Part shown: positions 33,943 through 42,191 of the stretch, in pieces
How positions within the stretch are numbered: the first letter of the stretch is position 1
Layout: each line of letters begins with the position of its first letter
Source: Paenibacillus lemnae
Lineage (GTDB): Bacteria > Bacillota > Bacilli > Paenibacillales > Paenibacillaceae
Reading direction: 5' to 3'
NCBI RefSeq assembly: GCF_012933385.1
Contig: NZ_JABBPN010000005.1
Location: 1 to 64,000, forward strand
DNA length: 64,000 nucleotides
Made by a program: the position numbers and the translations under genes
Notes under the pieces: generated by a model
The model's database searches: none
The model's input: the letters and a program-made list of their open reading frames with translations, nothing else
Told to the model about the DNA's origin: nothing

Positions 33943-35991
33943 GTGAGAAGATTTACATTTATGAAACAGAAGCCGGAGGAAGAAGGCAGCGACCGCCAAT
34001 TTAACGTACGGATCAATATATTCTTTTTCACCACATTTCTTATATTTAGTATCATTATCGTACGATTAGCTATTTTGCAGTTTGTAGAAGGTCCGGAATT
34101 AACGGAGCAGGAAGCGGGCGGCCGAACCAAAAACTTTCCTATGGCGCCCATTCGAGGAAGTATCCTGGACGCTGCGGGTATACCACTCGCCTACTCTAAA
34201 CCATCTCATGCCATGTATGTAACGCTGCTGATTCAGGATCGGTCTGAGATTGAGGCGTTTGCCAATAAAGTTGTACAAGCATTTAACAAGTATGGAGATC
34301 AAGATCCTGAGAATGCCCTGACAGTAGAAGATGTGATGGAAAAGCTTGATCTGGAGTTCAATAAACAACACGGATACGAGCCCCGCTGGATCAAAGGGAA
34401 CCTGACAGATCAAGAAATTGCTTATTTTATTGAGAACAAGTCCCAGTATCCGGGGATTGAAATTGTAGAGGAAAACGTCCGTTATTATGACAAAGATACG
34501 GTGGCTGTTCAGACTGTAGGTTACTTGAGGGAATTTAGAGGACAGAAGAGCTTGGAGAAATACGGTGCCATTGACAAGAAGAACAATGACCGGGAACCAG
34601 GTTTGACATATTCGGAAAGTGAGCAGGTCGGTGTGGATGGACTGGAGATGATGTTTCAGGATGCTCTCCGCGGCAAAAGCGGATATATGAGCATTCCCAT
34701 TAATCCACAGAACATGATTGACGGCGTGCCGGCATTGATTGCGCCGGAGAAGGGCCACAATGTGTACAGTACGATTCACAAAGAGATTCAGATGCGAACA
34801 GAACAGGCCATTGTAGAGCAGCTGCAGTGGCTGCGCACGACTCCATTCTCGGGAAAATTGCATGAGGAAGCTACTACAGGCTATGCCGTGGCGATGGAGG
34901 TAGACACAGGGTATGTTGTTGCCATGGCAAGTATCCCGGATTATGACCCGAATGTATGGAAGGATGGAACGGATGAATGGGACAAAGTGCTTCCCTTCTA
35001 TGGCAACGGCACCATCTCGCCATACAACAGCGGTCGTTCCAAAAACGGGCTGGACTCGATTCCATGGCTGGGCTCAACCATAAAACCGTTAAGTGTTCTG
35101 ATTGGTCTGAATGAAGGTCTGTTTGGAGCTAATGATTATTACAATGACCAAGGTTTTGCCCAAATTGGGAATGACACACTCTCCAAAGTTCGGAACTCTG
35201 GCAGCAAGGCGCTGGGATCCATTAATGCGGGCAAGGCGATAGAAAAATCGTCCAATGCTTTTATGATCGATATGGTAGGCGAAAAGTTCTATGCAAAATA
35301 TGGTGCTAAAGGAATTGAGAAATGGGGAAAATACATGAAAGATTTTGGTCTGGGCGTGTCAACGGAGTCCGGGCTTCCTCAAGAGTTCCTGGGCAAGATC
35401 GATTATCGGAATGTGGAGGCCGCTGGAAGCCCGATGGCTGCTTTGTCATTTGCATCTTTTGGTCAGTCACACGGCTATACTACACTGCAGCTGGCGCAGT
35501 ACACGGCGATGCTCGCAAACCGTGGAGAAAGAATCAAGCCGCAGCTGGCCAGTAAAATCGAAACCCAGGATGGAACTGTAGTTAAAACATTTAAGCGTGA
35601 AGTGATCAATAAAGTGGAATTTCAAGATCGATATTGGGATGAAATCATTCGAGGAATGAACACGCAGGGACTTCAGGCCTTTGAAGACTTCGGGTATGAC
35701 TTCGCCCGGAAGACGGGGACCTCGCAAATGACCATTTATGAAAAAGGCAAAAAAATTGATGCGGATAACGGTGTATTCATCGCCTTTGCACCTCGTGAAA
35801 ATCCGAAGCTCGCGGTGGCCGTGATCATACCGGAAGGCGGATTTGGTGCTTACAGTGCCGCGCCGGTGGCCCGTAAAATGTTCGATGCATACGATGAGGT
35901 ATATGGGTTAGACGGCACCCCGCACCCTAAAAAAGAAGAGGCTCCAGAAGGCGAAGAGGGTGTGGATGGTACAGAATCGGGGGAACAGTAA
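33943..35991 (+). CDS. Class B penicillin-binding protein, tandem copy 2
   Basis: 682 residues, a close paralogue of the preceding gene (most residues identical). It has all catalytic motifs: S378-T-I-K381, KSSN and RKTG. It differs by a 10-residue shorter loop after YVTLL (about residue 95) and a shorter acidic tail. The GTG start has aagggaggg 8 bp upstream. A separate extended -10 (TGGTAAAAT, 33900-33908) and the preceding terminator suggest independent expression. The DNA after its stop still resembles the last codons of copy 1. Confidence 0.9.
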   Translation: MRRFTFMKQKPEEEGSDRQFNVRINIFFFTTFLIFSIIIVRLAILQFVEGPELTEQEAGGRTKNFPMAPIRGSILDAAGIPLAYSKPSHAMYVTLLIQDRSEIEAFANKVVQAFNKYGDQDPENALTVEDVMEKLDLEFNKQHGYEPRWIKGNLTDQEIAYFIENKSQYPGIEIVEENVRYYDKDTVAVQTVGYLREFRGQKSLEKYGAIDKKNNDREPGLTYSESEQVGVDGLEMMFQDALRGKSGYMSIPINPQNMIDGVPALIAPEKGHNVYSTIHKEIQMRTEQAIVEQLQWLRTTPFSGKLHEEATTGYAVAMEVDTGYVVAMASIPDYDPNVWKDGTDEWDKVLPFYGNGTISPYNSGRSKNGLDSIPWLGSTIKPLSVLIGLNEGLFGANDYYNDQGFAQIGNDTLSKVRNSGSKALGSINAGKAIEKSSNAFMIDMVGEKFYAKYGAKGIEKWGKYMKDFGLGVSTESGLPQEFLGKIDYRNVEAAGSPMAALSFASFGQSHGYTTLQLAQYTAMLANRGERIKPQLASKIETQDGTVVKTFKREVINKVEFQDRYWDEIIRGMNTQGLQAFEDFGYDFARKTGTSQMTIYEKGKKIDADNGVFIAFAPRENPKLAVAVIIPEGGFGAYSAAPVARKMFDAYDEVYGLDGTPHPKKEEAPEGEEGVDGTESGEQ

Positions 35992-36036
35992 CGGAACGAC
36001 AGCTCCTTGACTGCAGTGTCCCAACAGCAGTGCCAT

Positions 36037-36083
36037 AACTAATGTTCACGCAACCCGGCGCTGTCCCATGACGTTAGTTTTTT
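36037..36083 (+). terminator. Possible terminator after PBP copy 2
   Basis: A 9-bp stem (aactaatgt/acgttagtt) with a 25-nt loop and a T6 run. Confidence 0.5.
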
Positions 36084-36090
36084 ACGGTAC

Positions 36091-36134
36091 AAAGAAGTGG
36101 CGATAGGGTGCTAACCTTGAATCGCCGCTTCTTT
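36091..36134. repeat. 14-bp inverted repeat
   Basis: aaagaagtggcgat and atcgccgcttcttt form a stem with one G-T pair and a 16-nt loop. It is not followed by T. A further 9-bp inverted repeat (36139-36147 and 36194-36202) lies next to it. Confidence 0.7.
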
Positions 36135-36196
36135 GCTTGCCCAAAGCTGCTTTCGCTTGGGGCGCACGCACCGGGCAACCAGCAACGTAAACGGCT

Positions 36197-36226
36197 TTGG
36201 GCGGAATTTTTCATTTGTGGTAGAAT
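36197..36226 (+). promoter_or_regulatory. Candidate promoter of the HAD operon
   Basis: TTGGGC, 18 bp, TAGAAT, with an extended TG before the -10. The -35 falls in the right arm of the 9-bp inverted repeat. Confidence 0.5.
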
Positions 36227-36271
36227 GGCGTTATATTAATGAAGAGAGCAAACAACGAAGGGGGCTTACCC

Positions 36272-37021
36272 ATGAGTAAGAAATACCAGCTGCTCGCCCT
36301 AGACATGGACGGCACCCTGCTGACAGACGAGCACGAGATCTCGCCGGAAACCGTCAAATGGATTCAAGAAGCGGTTCGCCAGGGCGTTCACGTCTGCCTG
36401 TCCACAGGCAGAGGATTTCAAAGCGCGTATCCATATGCAAAGCAGCTGGAGCTGTCGACGCCAATGGTTACTGTTAACGGGAGTGAGGTGTGGCGTGCGC
36501 CATATGATCTGTACCGGCGTTCACTGATGGACGTGAGCCTGGTGCGTCAAATGCATCAGCTGGCGGTTGAAACCGGATCCTGGTACTGGGCGTATACGGT
36601 AGAGCGAATATACAACCGGGACAGCTGGACCGATGCGGTTGAAAAGAATATCGAGCAGGAGGAGTGGCTGAAGTTTGGCTATTATACCGAAGACGATGAG
36701 ATCCGGCATCATATTTTGATGACGCTTCAGAATATGGGAGGCCTGGAAATTACCAATTCATCGCCGCATAATCTTGAGATCAATCCACAGGGAGTGAACA
36801 AGGCCGAAGGCATCAAGCAGGTATGCGGCCTGCTGGGACTGGAGATGTCTCAGGTTGTGGCCTGCGGCGACAGCCTGAATGACCTGGCCGTCATCCAGCA
36901 GGCTGGTCTGGGCGTTGCCATGGGTAATGCCCAGCAGACGGTCAAGGATGAAGCCGACATTGTCGTTGCCGGAAATAACGAGGACGGAATCGCCGAGGTT
37001 ATTCGGGAACATATACTTTGA
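36272..37021 (+). CDS. Cof-type HAD phosphatase
   Basis: 249 residues. The HAD nucleophile motif DMDGTLL (about 12-18) and the C-terminal GDSLNDLAVIQQAG with GVAMGNAQQTVK mark the IIB (Cof) subclass, which dephosphorylates sugar phosphates and flavin precursors. ATG 36272 has gaaggggg upstream; the in-frame ATG at 36239 does not. First of three co-directional genes with short gaps. Confidence 0.9.
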   Translation: MSKKYQLLALDMDGTLLTDEHEISPETVKWIQEAVRQGVHVCLSTGRGFQSAYPYAKQLELSTPMVTVNGSEVWRAPYDLYRRSLMDVSLVRQMHQLAVETGSWYWAYTVERIYNRDSWTDAVEKNIEQEEWLKFGYYTEDDEIRHHILMTLQNMGGLEITNSSPHNLEINPQGVNKAEGIKQVCGLLGLEMSQVVACGDSLNDLAVIQQAGLGVAMGNAQQTVKDEADIVVAGNNEDGIAEVIREHIL

Positions 37022-37037
37022 CAGGAGTGGGTAGCAG

Positions 37038-37517
37038 GTGGATGTATTAGGCTGGATCATTATTATTGCCTTATTCATTATTGGTATGGCCGGAGCTGTG
37101 TATCCGATCCTGCCCGGAGTTGTCGCCATTTATCTGGCGCTGTTTGTATACGGCTGGTTCTTTACCTTTGAGCATTACACCATGTGGTTCTGGATCATCC
37201 AGACCTTGATTTTGATCGTTCTGTTCATTGCGGATTATGCCGTGAATGCTTGGGGCGTCAAAAAACTGGGCGGCTCCAAAGCTTCGATCTGGGGAAGTAC
37301 GATCGGTCTGATCATTGGTCCATTTGCTATTCCTGCGTTCGGTCTGATCATCGGTCCGTTTCTTGGTGCCATGATTGGAGAAATGATATCCGGATCGGCG
37401 CCCGGAAAAGCGGTGAAGGTGGGCTTGGGCTCTGTACTCGGCCTCTTTAGCACGATTGTTGTCAAAGTGGTTTTACAGCTGGCGATGATTATTATATTCC
37501 TGATATGGGTTTTTTAA
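37038..37517 (+). CDS. DUF456 membrane protein
   Basis: 159 residues with about four membrane helices and glycine-rich turns (GAVYPILPGV; IGPFAIPAFGLIIGPF), the pattern of DUF456. Function unknown. GTG start, with aggag 10 bp upstream. It follows the HAD gene by 16 bp. Confidence 0.78.
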   Translation: MDVLGWIIIIALFIIGMAGAVYPILPGVVAIYLALFVYGWFFTFEHYTMWFWIIQTLILIVLFIADYAVNAWGVKKLGGSKASIWGSTIGLIIGPFAIPAFGLIIGPFLGAMIGEMISGSAPGKAVKVGLGSVLGLFSTIVVKVVLQLAMIIIFLIWVF

Positions 37518-37535
37518 AGAAAGAAGGGTAAGGAT

Positions 37536-39170
37536 TTGGCAAAGAAAGATACGTTCATCAAAGGCACGATTATCCTGGCCGCGGCCGCTCTGGTCGCACG
37601 GGTACTGGGACTTGCTCAGCGAATTCCGCTGGAGCATCTCTTGAATGATGTGGGACAATCCGCATTTACGATCGCAAATAATGTTTACCTTATTCTTCTG
37701 GCACTTGCGACTGCCGGAGTTCCGAGCACACTCAGCAAAATGGTCTCGGAACGATATGCTATGAACCGGCCCGCAGAAGCGAAGCGTGTGTATCAGGCAG
37801 CGCTTTATTTCTCAGCAGGAGCAGGAATTATCATCACGATGCTGCTGTACTTTTCGGCCCCATATTATGCCACACATATTGCTAAGCTGCCCGAAGCAGC
37901 ACCTGCCATCCAGGCACTGGCACCGGCGCTGCTGCTGTTTCCGACGATCGCAATTATGCGAGGGTATTTCCAGGGCAGAAACTTTATGACACCGGGCGGT
38001 GTTTCACAGATTGTGGAACAGATCGCCCGGGTCGTTACCGGGATCGGCCTAGCTTACATACTGATCCGCATTGGTTACGATGATCAATGGGCAGCAGCGG
38101 GTGCTACCTTTGGCGGAGTGCTTGGCAGTATTGCTGCATTCTGTGTCATGCTGGCATTTGGCCTAAAGCTGCGGCGCCAGGATAAGGTGCAGAACGAGCT
38201 GGGTGCAGATACATCCATTCCGCTGGGCGGGATCTATAAGGCGATCTTTACCCTGTCGATCCCGATTGTGCTGTCATCTGTGACCGTACCGTCGGTTAAC
38301 TTTCTCGACACCTCACTCGTCAAGCCTCTGCTTAACGGGGTGATTGGACCGAATCAGGCGACGGCTGCACTGGCTGTACTCGGCACACGTGCACAGAGTA
38401 TTGCTGGTATTCCGCCTATTCTGGCGGTGGCACTGGCACAGTCGCTGATCCCGATTATTTCGGCTGCATATGCCCGTAAGGATCAAGAGCATCTGCAGAG
38501 TCAGGTCACGTTAGCGCTGCGGGTTTCCATTTTGTCAGGAATGCCTGTGGTGCTGGTTCTGGCCGCAGCCTCCTATTCCTTGAACGGACTACTGTTCAGT
38601 TCCCTGGGCGGCAGCGGAATTATTATGATGCTTACGCTGACGACGATTTTCCAGATCACGATGGTGACCTCAGGCTCCATACTGCTGGGAACCGGCAAAG
38701 CCAAAATAACGATGCTGCACGTGCTTGTAGGCCTGATTGTCAAATTAGTGTTCAGCATCCTGCTCGCTCCATTACTCGGCATCTACGGGATCATTACAGC
38801 GACCGCGCTTTGTTTCTTGATCATTACATTCCTGAATGTAAGGACGATCAAGGGCATTGTTCCATTCTCCATCCTGGGAACACGCTGGATCAGCTTTGGA
38901 GTGACGGTGCTTGCCGGTTTTGCGGCTGGCTACGGAACCAATACTCTGGGCATCCAGCTGGTTCAAGTGATGCCGGACCGTCTCGCTTTTCTGATCACCT
39001 GCTGTTTCGTTGGTCTGATCGTCGGTGTGGTCTACCTCCTGCTGCTTGTGGTCCTGGGCGTACTGCGGAAGTCGGAGCTGGCTGGTTATCCGCGAGTACT
39101 GCAAAAGGTCTTCCGTCCGCTGATGCGTCTTCAGCCGTCTGTTTTCCGCGAACATGACGTGAATAAATAA
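37536..39170 (+). CDS. MurJ/YtgP-like lipid flippase
   Basis: A 544-residue MOP-superfamily protein with about 14 membrane helices. It starts FIKGTIILAAAALVARVLGL, typical of the polysaccharide-biosynthesis/SpoVB/YtgP group. In B. subtilis YtgP (MurJ) moves lipid II across the membrane. SpoVB, a sporulation relative, cannot be ruled out. TTG start with aagaagggtaagga upstream. Its presence near the PBP genes fits a cell-wall role. Confidence 0.82.
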   Translation: MAKKDTFIKGTIILAAAALVARVLGLAQRIPLEHLLNDVGQSAFTIANNVYLILLALATAGVPSTLSKMVSERYAMNRPAEAKRVYQAALYFSAGAGIIITMLLYFSAPYYATHIAKLPEAAPAIQALAPALLLFPTIAIMRGYFQGRNFMTPGGVSQIVEQIARVVTGIGLAYILIRIGYDDQWAAAGATFGGVLGSIAAFCVMLAFGLKLRRQDKVQNELGADTSIPLGGIYKAIFTLSIPIVLSSVTVPSVNFLDTSLVKPLLNGVIGPNQATAALAVLGTRAQSIAGIPPILAVALAQSLIPIISAAYARKDQEHLQSQVTLALRVSILSGMPVVLVLAAASYSLNGLLFSSLGGSGIIMMLTLTTIFQITMVTSGSILLGTGKAKITMLHVLVGLIVKLVFSILLAPLLGIYGIITATALCFLIITFLNVRTIKGIVPFSILGTRWISFGVTVLAGFAAGYGTNTLGIQLVQVMPDRLAFLITCCFVGLIVGVVYLLLLVVLGVLRKSELAGYPRVLQKVFRPLMRLQPSVFREHDVNK

Positions 39171-39181
39171 GCTCATAGGTG

Positions 39182-39216
39182 AAACCTCTCTGCTGTTATG
39201 AGCAGGGAGGTTTTTT
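39182..39216 (+). terminator. Terminator after the MurJ-like gene
   Basis: A 13-bp stem with one G-T (arms 39182-39194 and 39201-39213), loop gttatg, and a T6 run. It overlaps only the intergenic space before the convergent DUF2515 gene. Confidence 0.9.
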
Positions 39217-39217
39217 G

Positions 39218-40543
39218 CTATCTAAATGACCTGGCGGCATCATGCACTGCTGAAGTTCTTTCCAGTGAAAAGCGGTGGGCATGCGTCATATCGATCCATA
39301 AAGGAAGTGCCGGTTTGCTGACATGGCGCAGCATATCGGGCTTTTGAAACCAGTCATATCTGGGGATCGGCTCATATTCTGTATCATACCAGACCTGTTC
39401 CAGCCGCGGACTGTACAGCCGCTCTCCCTCCGGCAGCCACTCGGATTGGAGCAGCACACTGCTCTCATCCGGAGCATTTATGGCTTGTTCCTGCACATGT
39501 GTAAAGAGATCAGGCCAATATTCGTCCCGAGATCCTTGATGGGGGGTACATCTGGCAAAGTGCAGTGCACCCTGAAACACAGACTCATAGCCAAACAGCA
39601 TGGCATAAAGCGTCTTACCTGTCTTGATTCTTGCCGAAGGATCCGCAAAATGCTGTATGGTCAGACCGGTCAGCGGGCGAAGCGGCAATATCGACTGCTT
39701 GTACAGATCATGACGGCAGTTGCTCTCACCCAGAGGAAATAAAATCTGATTCAATCGGGTCCATTCATGAAGCTTTACATAACGGTGATTTAATACATGT
39801 TCCCGAAAAAAAGGATGACGAATCACCCTGTCTTCAATATAGTTTTGTTCGTTAATAATCAGGGCGACACTAAGCAATGAGCTGCTGCGATCAATCCAGA
39901 ACCGATCCCAAAACGGAATCATGAATTCCGAGATTTGGAAATGCTGCAGCAGGTGAAAGCAGCTTCGTTCCAGTGCTCTGCTGTGCTTATAGAGAAGCAG
40001 CTGCGGGTAGGCATCCTGAAAAATAAGGGCATTGCACCGTTCCAGAAAACGATACATATTCATCTTGAACCGGGTATCGGTCAGGTCGGACATCAGACCG
40101 CCCTTCAGGTCAGTCATGTTCCAGCCGGCATTTCGGGAAACCAGGTGCGCAAGTAAAGCCCAATGTAATTCAGGGAATTCTTCATAGATCTCCAAATAGG
40201 CTTTTGTCCGAGTAATATTGCTGCGGTTGGCCTCCGCAGAGGTTTCCCGGATTCGCTGAATAAGCAGGTGGTCAGCAGAGGTGAGATTCTGCGATGCTTT
40301 CGACGGCCAGCCAGTCCGTCCTGCTCGCTCTCTGCGGCACCCCTCGGCGGTTTTGTCAAGAATACATAGGATGCTTCTTGTCGTCCCTTCATTCCAGAGT
40401 ATAGGCTTTTTCACCCGCCGCAGTTCGCTGGAATTGTGCCAGGAAGCCGCAAGGCCTAAGGCAGCCTCCGACGCTGCCCGTGGTAATGAAGTCAGTGTGG
40501 ACCATAAGGAACGTCCGGCTGCATGTCTGCGGGGCTGTCCCAT
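39218..40543 (-). CDS. DUF2515 (YppC-like) protein
   Basis: 441 residues, soluble, rich in aromatic residues and histidine, without clear signal or membrane segments. Segments such as NITRTKAYLEIYEEFPELHW and SRNAGWNMTDLKGG match the DUF2515 family (B. subtilis YppC), of unknown function. The ATG at 40543 has gaaggt 9 bp upstream. Confidence 0.72.
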   Translation of the reverse strand: MGQPRRHAAGRSLWSTLTSLPRAASEAALGLAASWHNSSELRRVKKPILWNEGTTRSILCILDKTAEGCRRERAGRTGWPSKASQNLTSADHLLIQRIRETSAEANRSNITRTKAYLEIYEEFPELHWALLAHLVSRNAGWNMTDLKGGLMSDLTDTRFKMNMYRFLERCNALIFQDAYPQLLLYKHSRALERSCFHLLQHFQISEFMIPFWDRFWIDRSSSLLSVALIINEQNYIEDRVIRHPFFREHVLNHRYVKLHEWTRLNQILFPLGESNCRHDLYKQSILPLRPLTGLTIQHFADPSARIKTGKTLYAMLFGYESVFQGALHFARCTPHQGSRDEYWPDLFTHVQEQAINAPDESSVLLQSEWLPEGERLYSPRLEQVWYDTEYEPIPRYDWFQKPDMLRHVSKPALPLWIDMTHAHRFSLERTSAVHDAARSFR

Positions 40544-40670
40544 GAACCGCTACCTTCTTTCATTTTTTATAAGTACATCACCTTCAGTATGGCTCAGAAA
40601 TTTGACTTCCACTCAAACATTTGCTTCACTAAAGAAGAGAGAGGAATTCAGAGGAAAAGGGGAGTGTCCC

Positions 40671-41015
40671 ATGGAAAAAGTCACATCAGAAGCCGCATTT
40701 CAAGTATCGATCCAGTCCCCAAGACTGACTATTGCTGTATTCAAGGCAGACTGGTGCGGTGACTGCAAATTCATTGATCCGTTTATGCCAGAGGTGGAAG
40801 CGAAGTACTCTGACCGTCTGACACTGGTTGAAGTGGATGTGGACCAGGTTGGTGACGTCAGCCAACAGCAGAATATCCTCGGTATTCCAAGCTTTGTTGC
40901 TTATTCGGACGGGCGTGAGCTGGTCCGGTTCGTGAACAAGCTCCGCAAATCCAGGGAAGAGATTGAAGCGTTTCTGCAGCGCGCACTGGAAGTATACAAC
41001 TCCATCCAAGAGTAA
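40671..41015 (+). CDS. Thioredoxin-like protein
   Basis: 114 residues with a thioredoxin fold. The redox site is W-C29-G-D-C32, not the usual CGPC, and the cis-proline is in GIPSFVAY. It is probably a thiol oxidoreductase. The ATG at 40671 has aggaaaagggg upstream; a longer frame (from 40281) runs antisense into the DUF2515 gene and is unlikely. Confidence 0.87.
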   Translation: MEKVTSEAAFQVSIQSPRLTIAVFKADWCGDCKFIDPFMPEVEAKYSDRLTLVEVDVDQVGDVSQQQNILGIPSFVAYSDGRELVRFVNKLRKSREEIEAFLQRALEVYNSIQE

Positions 41016-41020
41016 TGTGC

Positions 41021-41060
41021 ACACTGCCTCCGTGATATCAGGAGGCAGTGTTTTATTTTT
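41021..41060 (+). terminator. Terminator after the thioredoxin-like gene
   Basis: A perfect 11-bp stem (acactgcctcc/ggaggcagtgt), 9-nt loop, T-rich tail. Confidence 0.92.
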
Positions 41061-41083
41061 GAACATTTTGTCACAATCAATCC

Positions 41084-41112
41084 ATGACCATATGGCTTGA
41101 ATCCGCTATAAT
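41084..41112 (+). promoter_or_regulatory. Promoter of ctaA
   Basis: ATGACC, 17 bp, TATAAT, 60 bp before the ATG. Confidence 0.6.
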
Positions 41113-41171
41113 ATAGATTGGATTGTGTATTAGTGATAAATGCTTTCCGAAATACTAGGCAGCAGGTGAAT

Positions 41172-42119
41172 ATGTTGAATAATAAACAACTGAAATGGCT
41201 CAGCTACATAACATGTTTGATTATGTTTCTCGCGACTTTTGGAGGGATGGTGGTCACGAAAACGGAATCAGGGCTCGGCTGCGGCCGGGAGTGGCCTCTT
41301 TGCAATGGTAAATTTGTTCCCGCTTACACACTGGCTTCCATGATTGAGTACTCTCACAGGGCGGTCAGCGGTTTGGCCGGGTTGTCTGCGCTGGCATCCC
41401 TTATTGCTTTCTGGAGGTTCAAGCGCGACCGCCGAGATTTGATGGTTTTTGTAATTCTGACTTCGGTCTTTGTCATCCTGCAGGCGATCATGGGAGCCAT
41501 GGCGGTATTATCACCGCAATCGGCAGCCGTCATGGCCTTGCACTTCGGGTTTTCTCTCGTTGCCTTTGCAAGTTCTGTCATGCTGGCACTGGGGATGCGA
41601 AGACTGGAGAAGGCAGGAAATTTCATGGCACATGATCATCTGCCGCGTGTAAGCAAGAGTTTCCGCAACCTGGTATGGGGAACAGCTATTTATTCCTATG
41701 TCGTGGTGTACATAGGAGCTTTTGTGAGCCATACGGATTCACGAGAAGGGTGTTCAGGGTGGCCCCTGTGCAACGGAGCTGTAATTCCGGAGCTTACTGG
41801 CGGTGTTGGCATTGCTTTTATGCACCGGGTAGCTGCGGCACTGCTGCTGCTGGTGGTAGCGGTCATGGCTCATTTTGCCTTCTGGCGCAACCGGGATAAC
41901 CGTGAAATTCAGATGCTCGGGATCTCCGCAATCGTCATCTGCTCACTGCAGGTGCTGAGTGGACCTATTCTGATGGCGACCATGCATAATGACCAGCTGT
42001 ATATTTTTGCGGCTCTGGGACATACCCTGCTCATATCCGCTTTGTTCGGCGTGCTGTGCTACATGAGTGTCCGGGTGTGGCAGCTAAGCCGGGATACAGC
42101 TCAACGAAGCATCAAGTAA
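41172..42119 (+). CDS. ctaA: Heme A synthase CtaA
   Basis: A 315-residue membrane enzyme that oxidises the methyl group of heme O to a formyl group, giving heme A for cytochrome oxidase. About eight helices. The first half has GLGCGREWPLCNG with a cysteine pair, then EYSHRAVSG with a heme-ligand histidine. The second half repeats the pattern (GCSGWPLCNG; FMHRVAAA). ATG 41172 has agcaggtga upstream; the in-frame ATG at 41118 does not. Confidence 0.93.
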   Translation: MLNNKQLKWLSYITCLIMFLATFGGMVVTKTESGLGCGREWPLCNGKFVPAYTLASMIEYSHRAVSGLAGLSALASLIAFWRFKRDRRDLMVFVILTSVFVILQAIMGAMAVLSPQSAAVMALHFGFSLVAFASSVMLALGMRRLEKAGNFMAHDHLPRVSKSFRNLVWGTAIYSYVVVYIGAFVSHTDSREGCSGWPLCNGAVIPELTGGVGIAFMHRVAAALLLLVVAVMAHFAFWRNRDNREIQMLGISAIVICSLQVLSGPILMATMHNDQLYIFAALGHTLLISALFGVLCYMSVRVWQLSRDTAQRSIK

Positions 42120-42191
42120 GTTTGTTTCAAAAATAGTCCAAGTCCACGGCGCGCTGCGTTCGGGGACTTCACTTTTATAGGGGGAAGAGCT

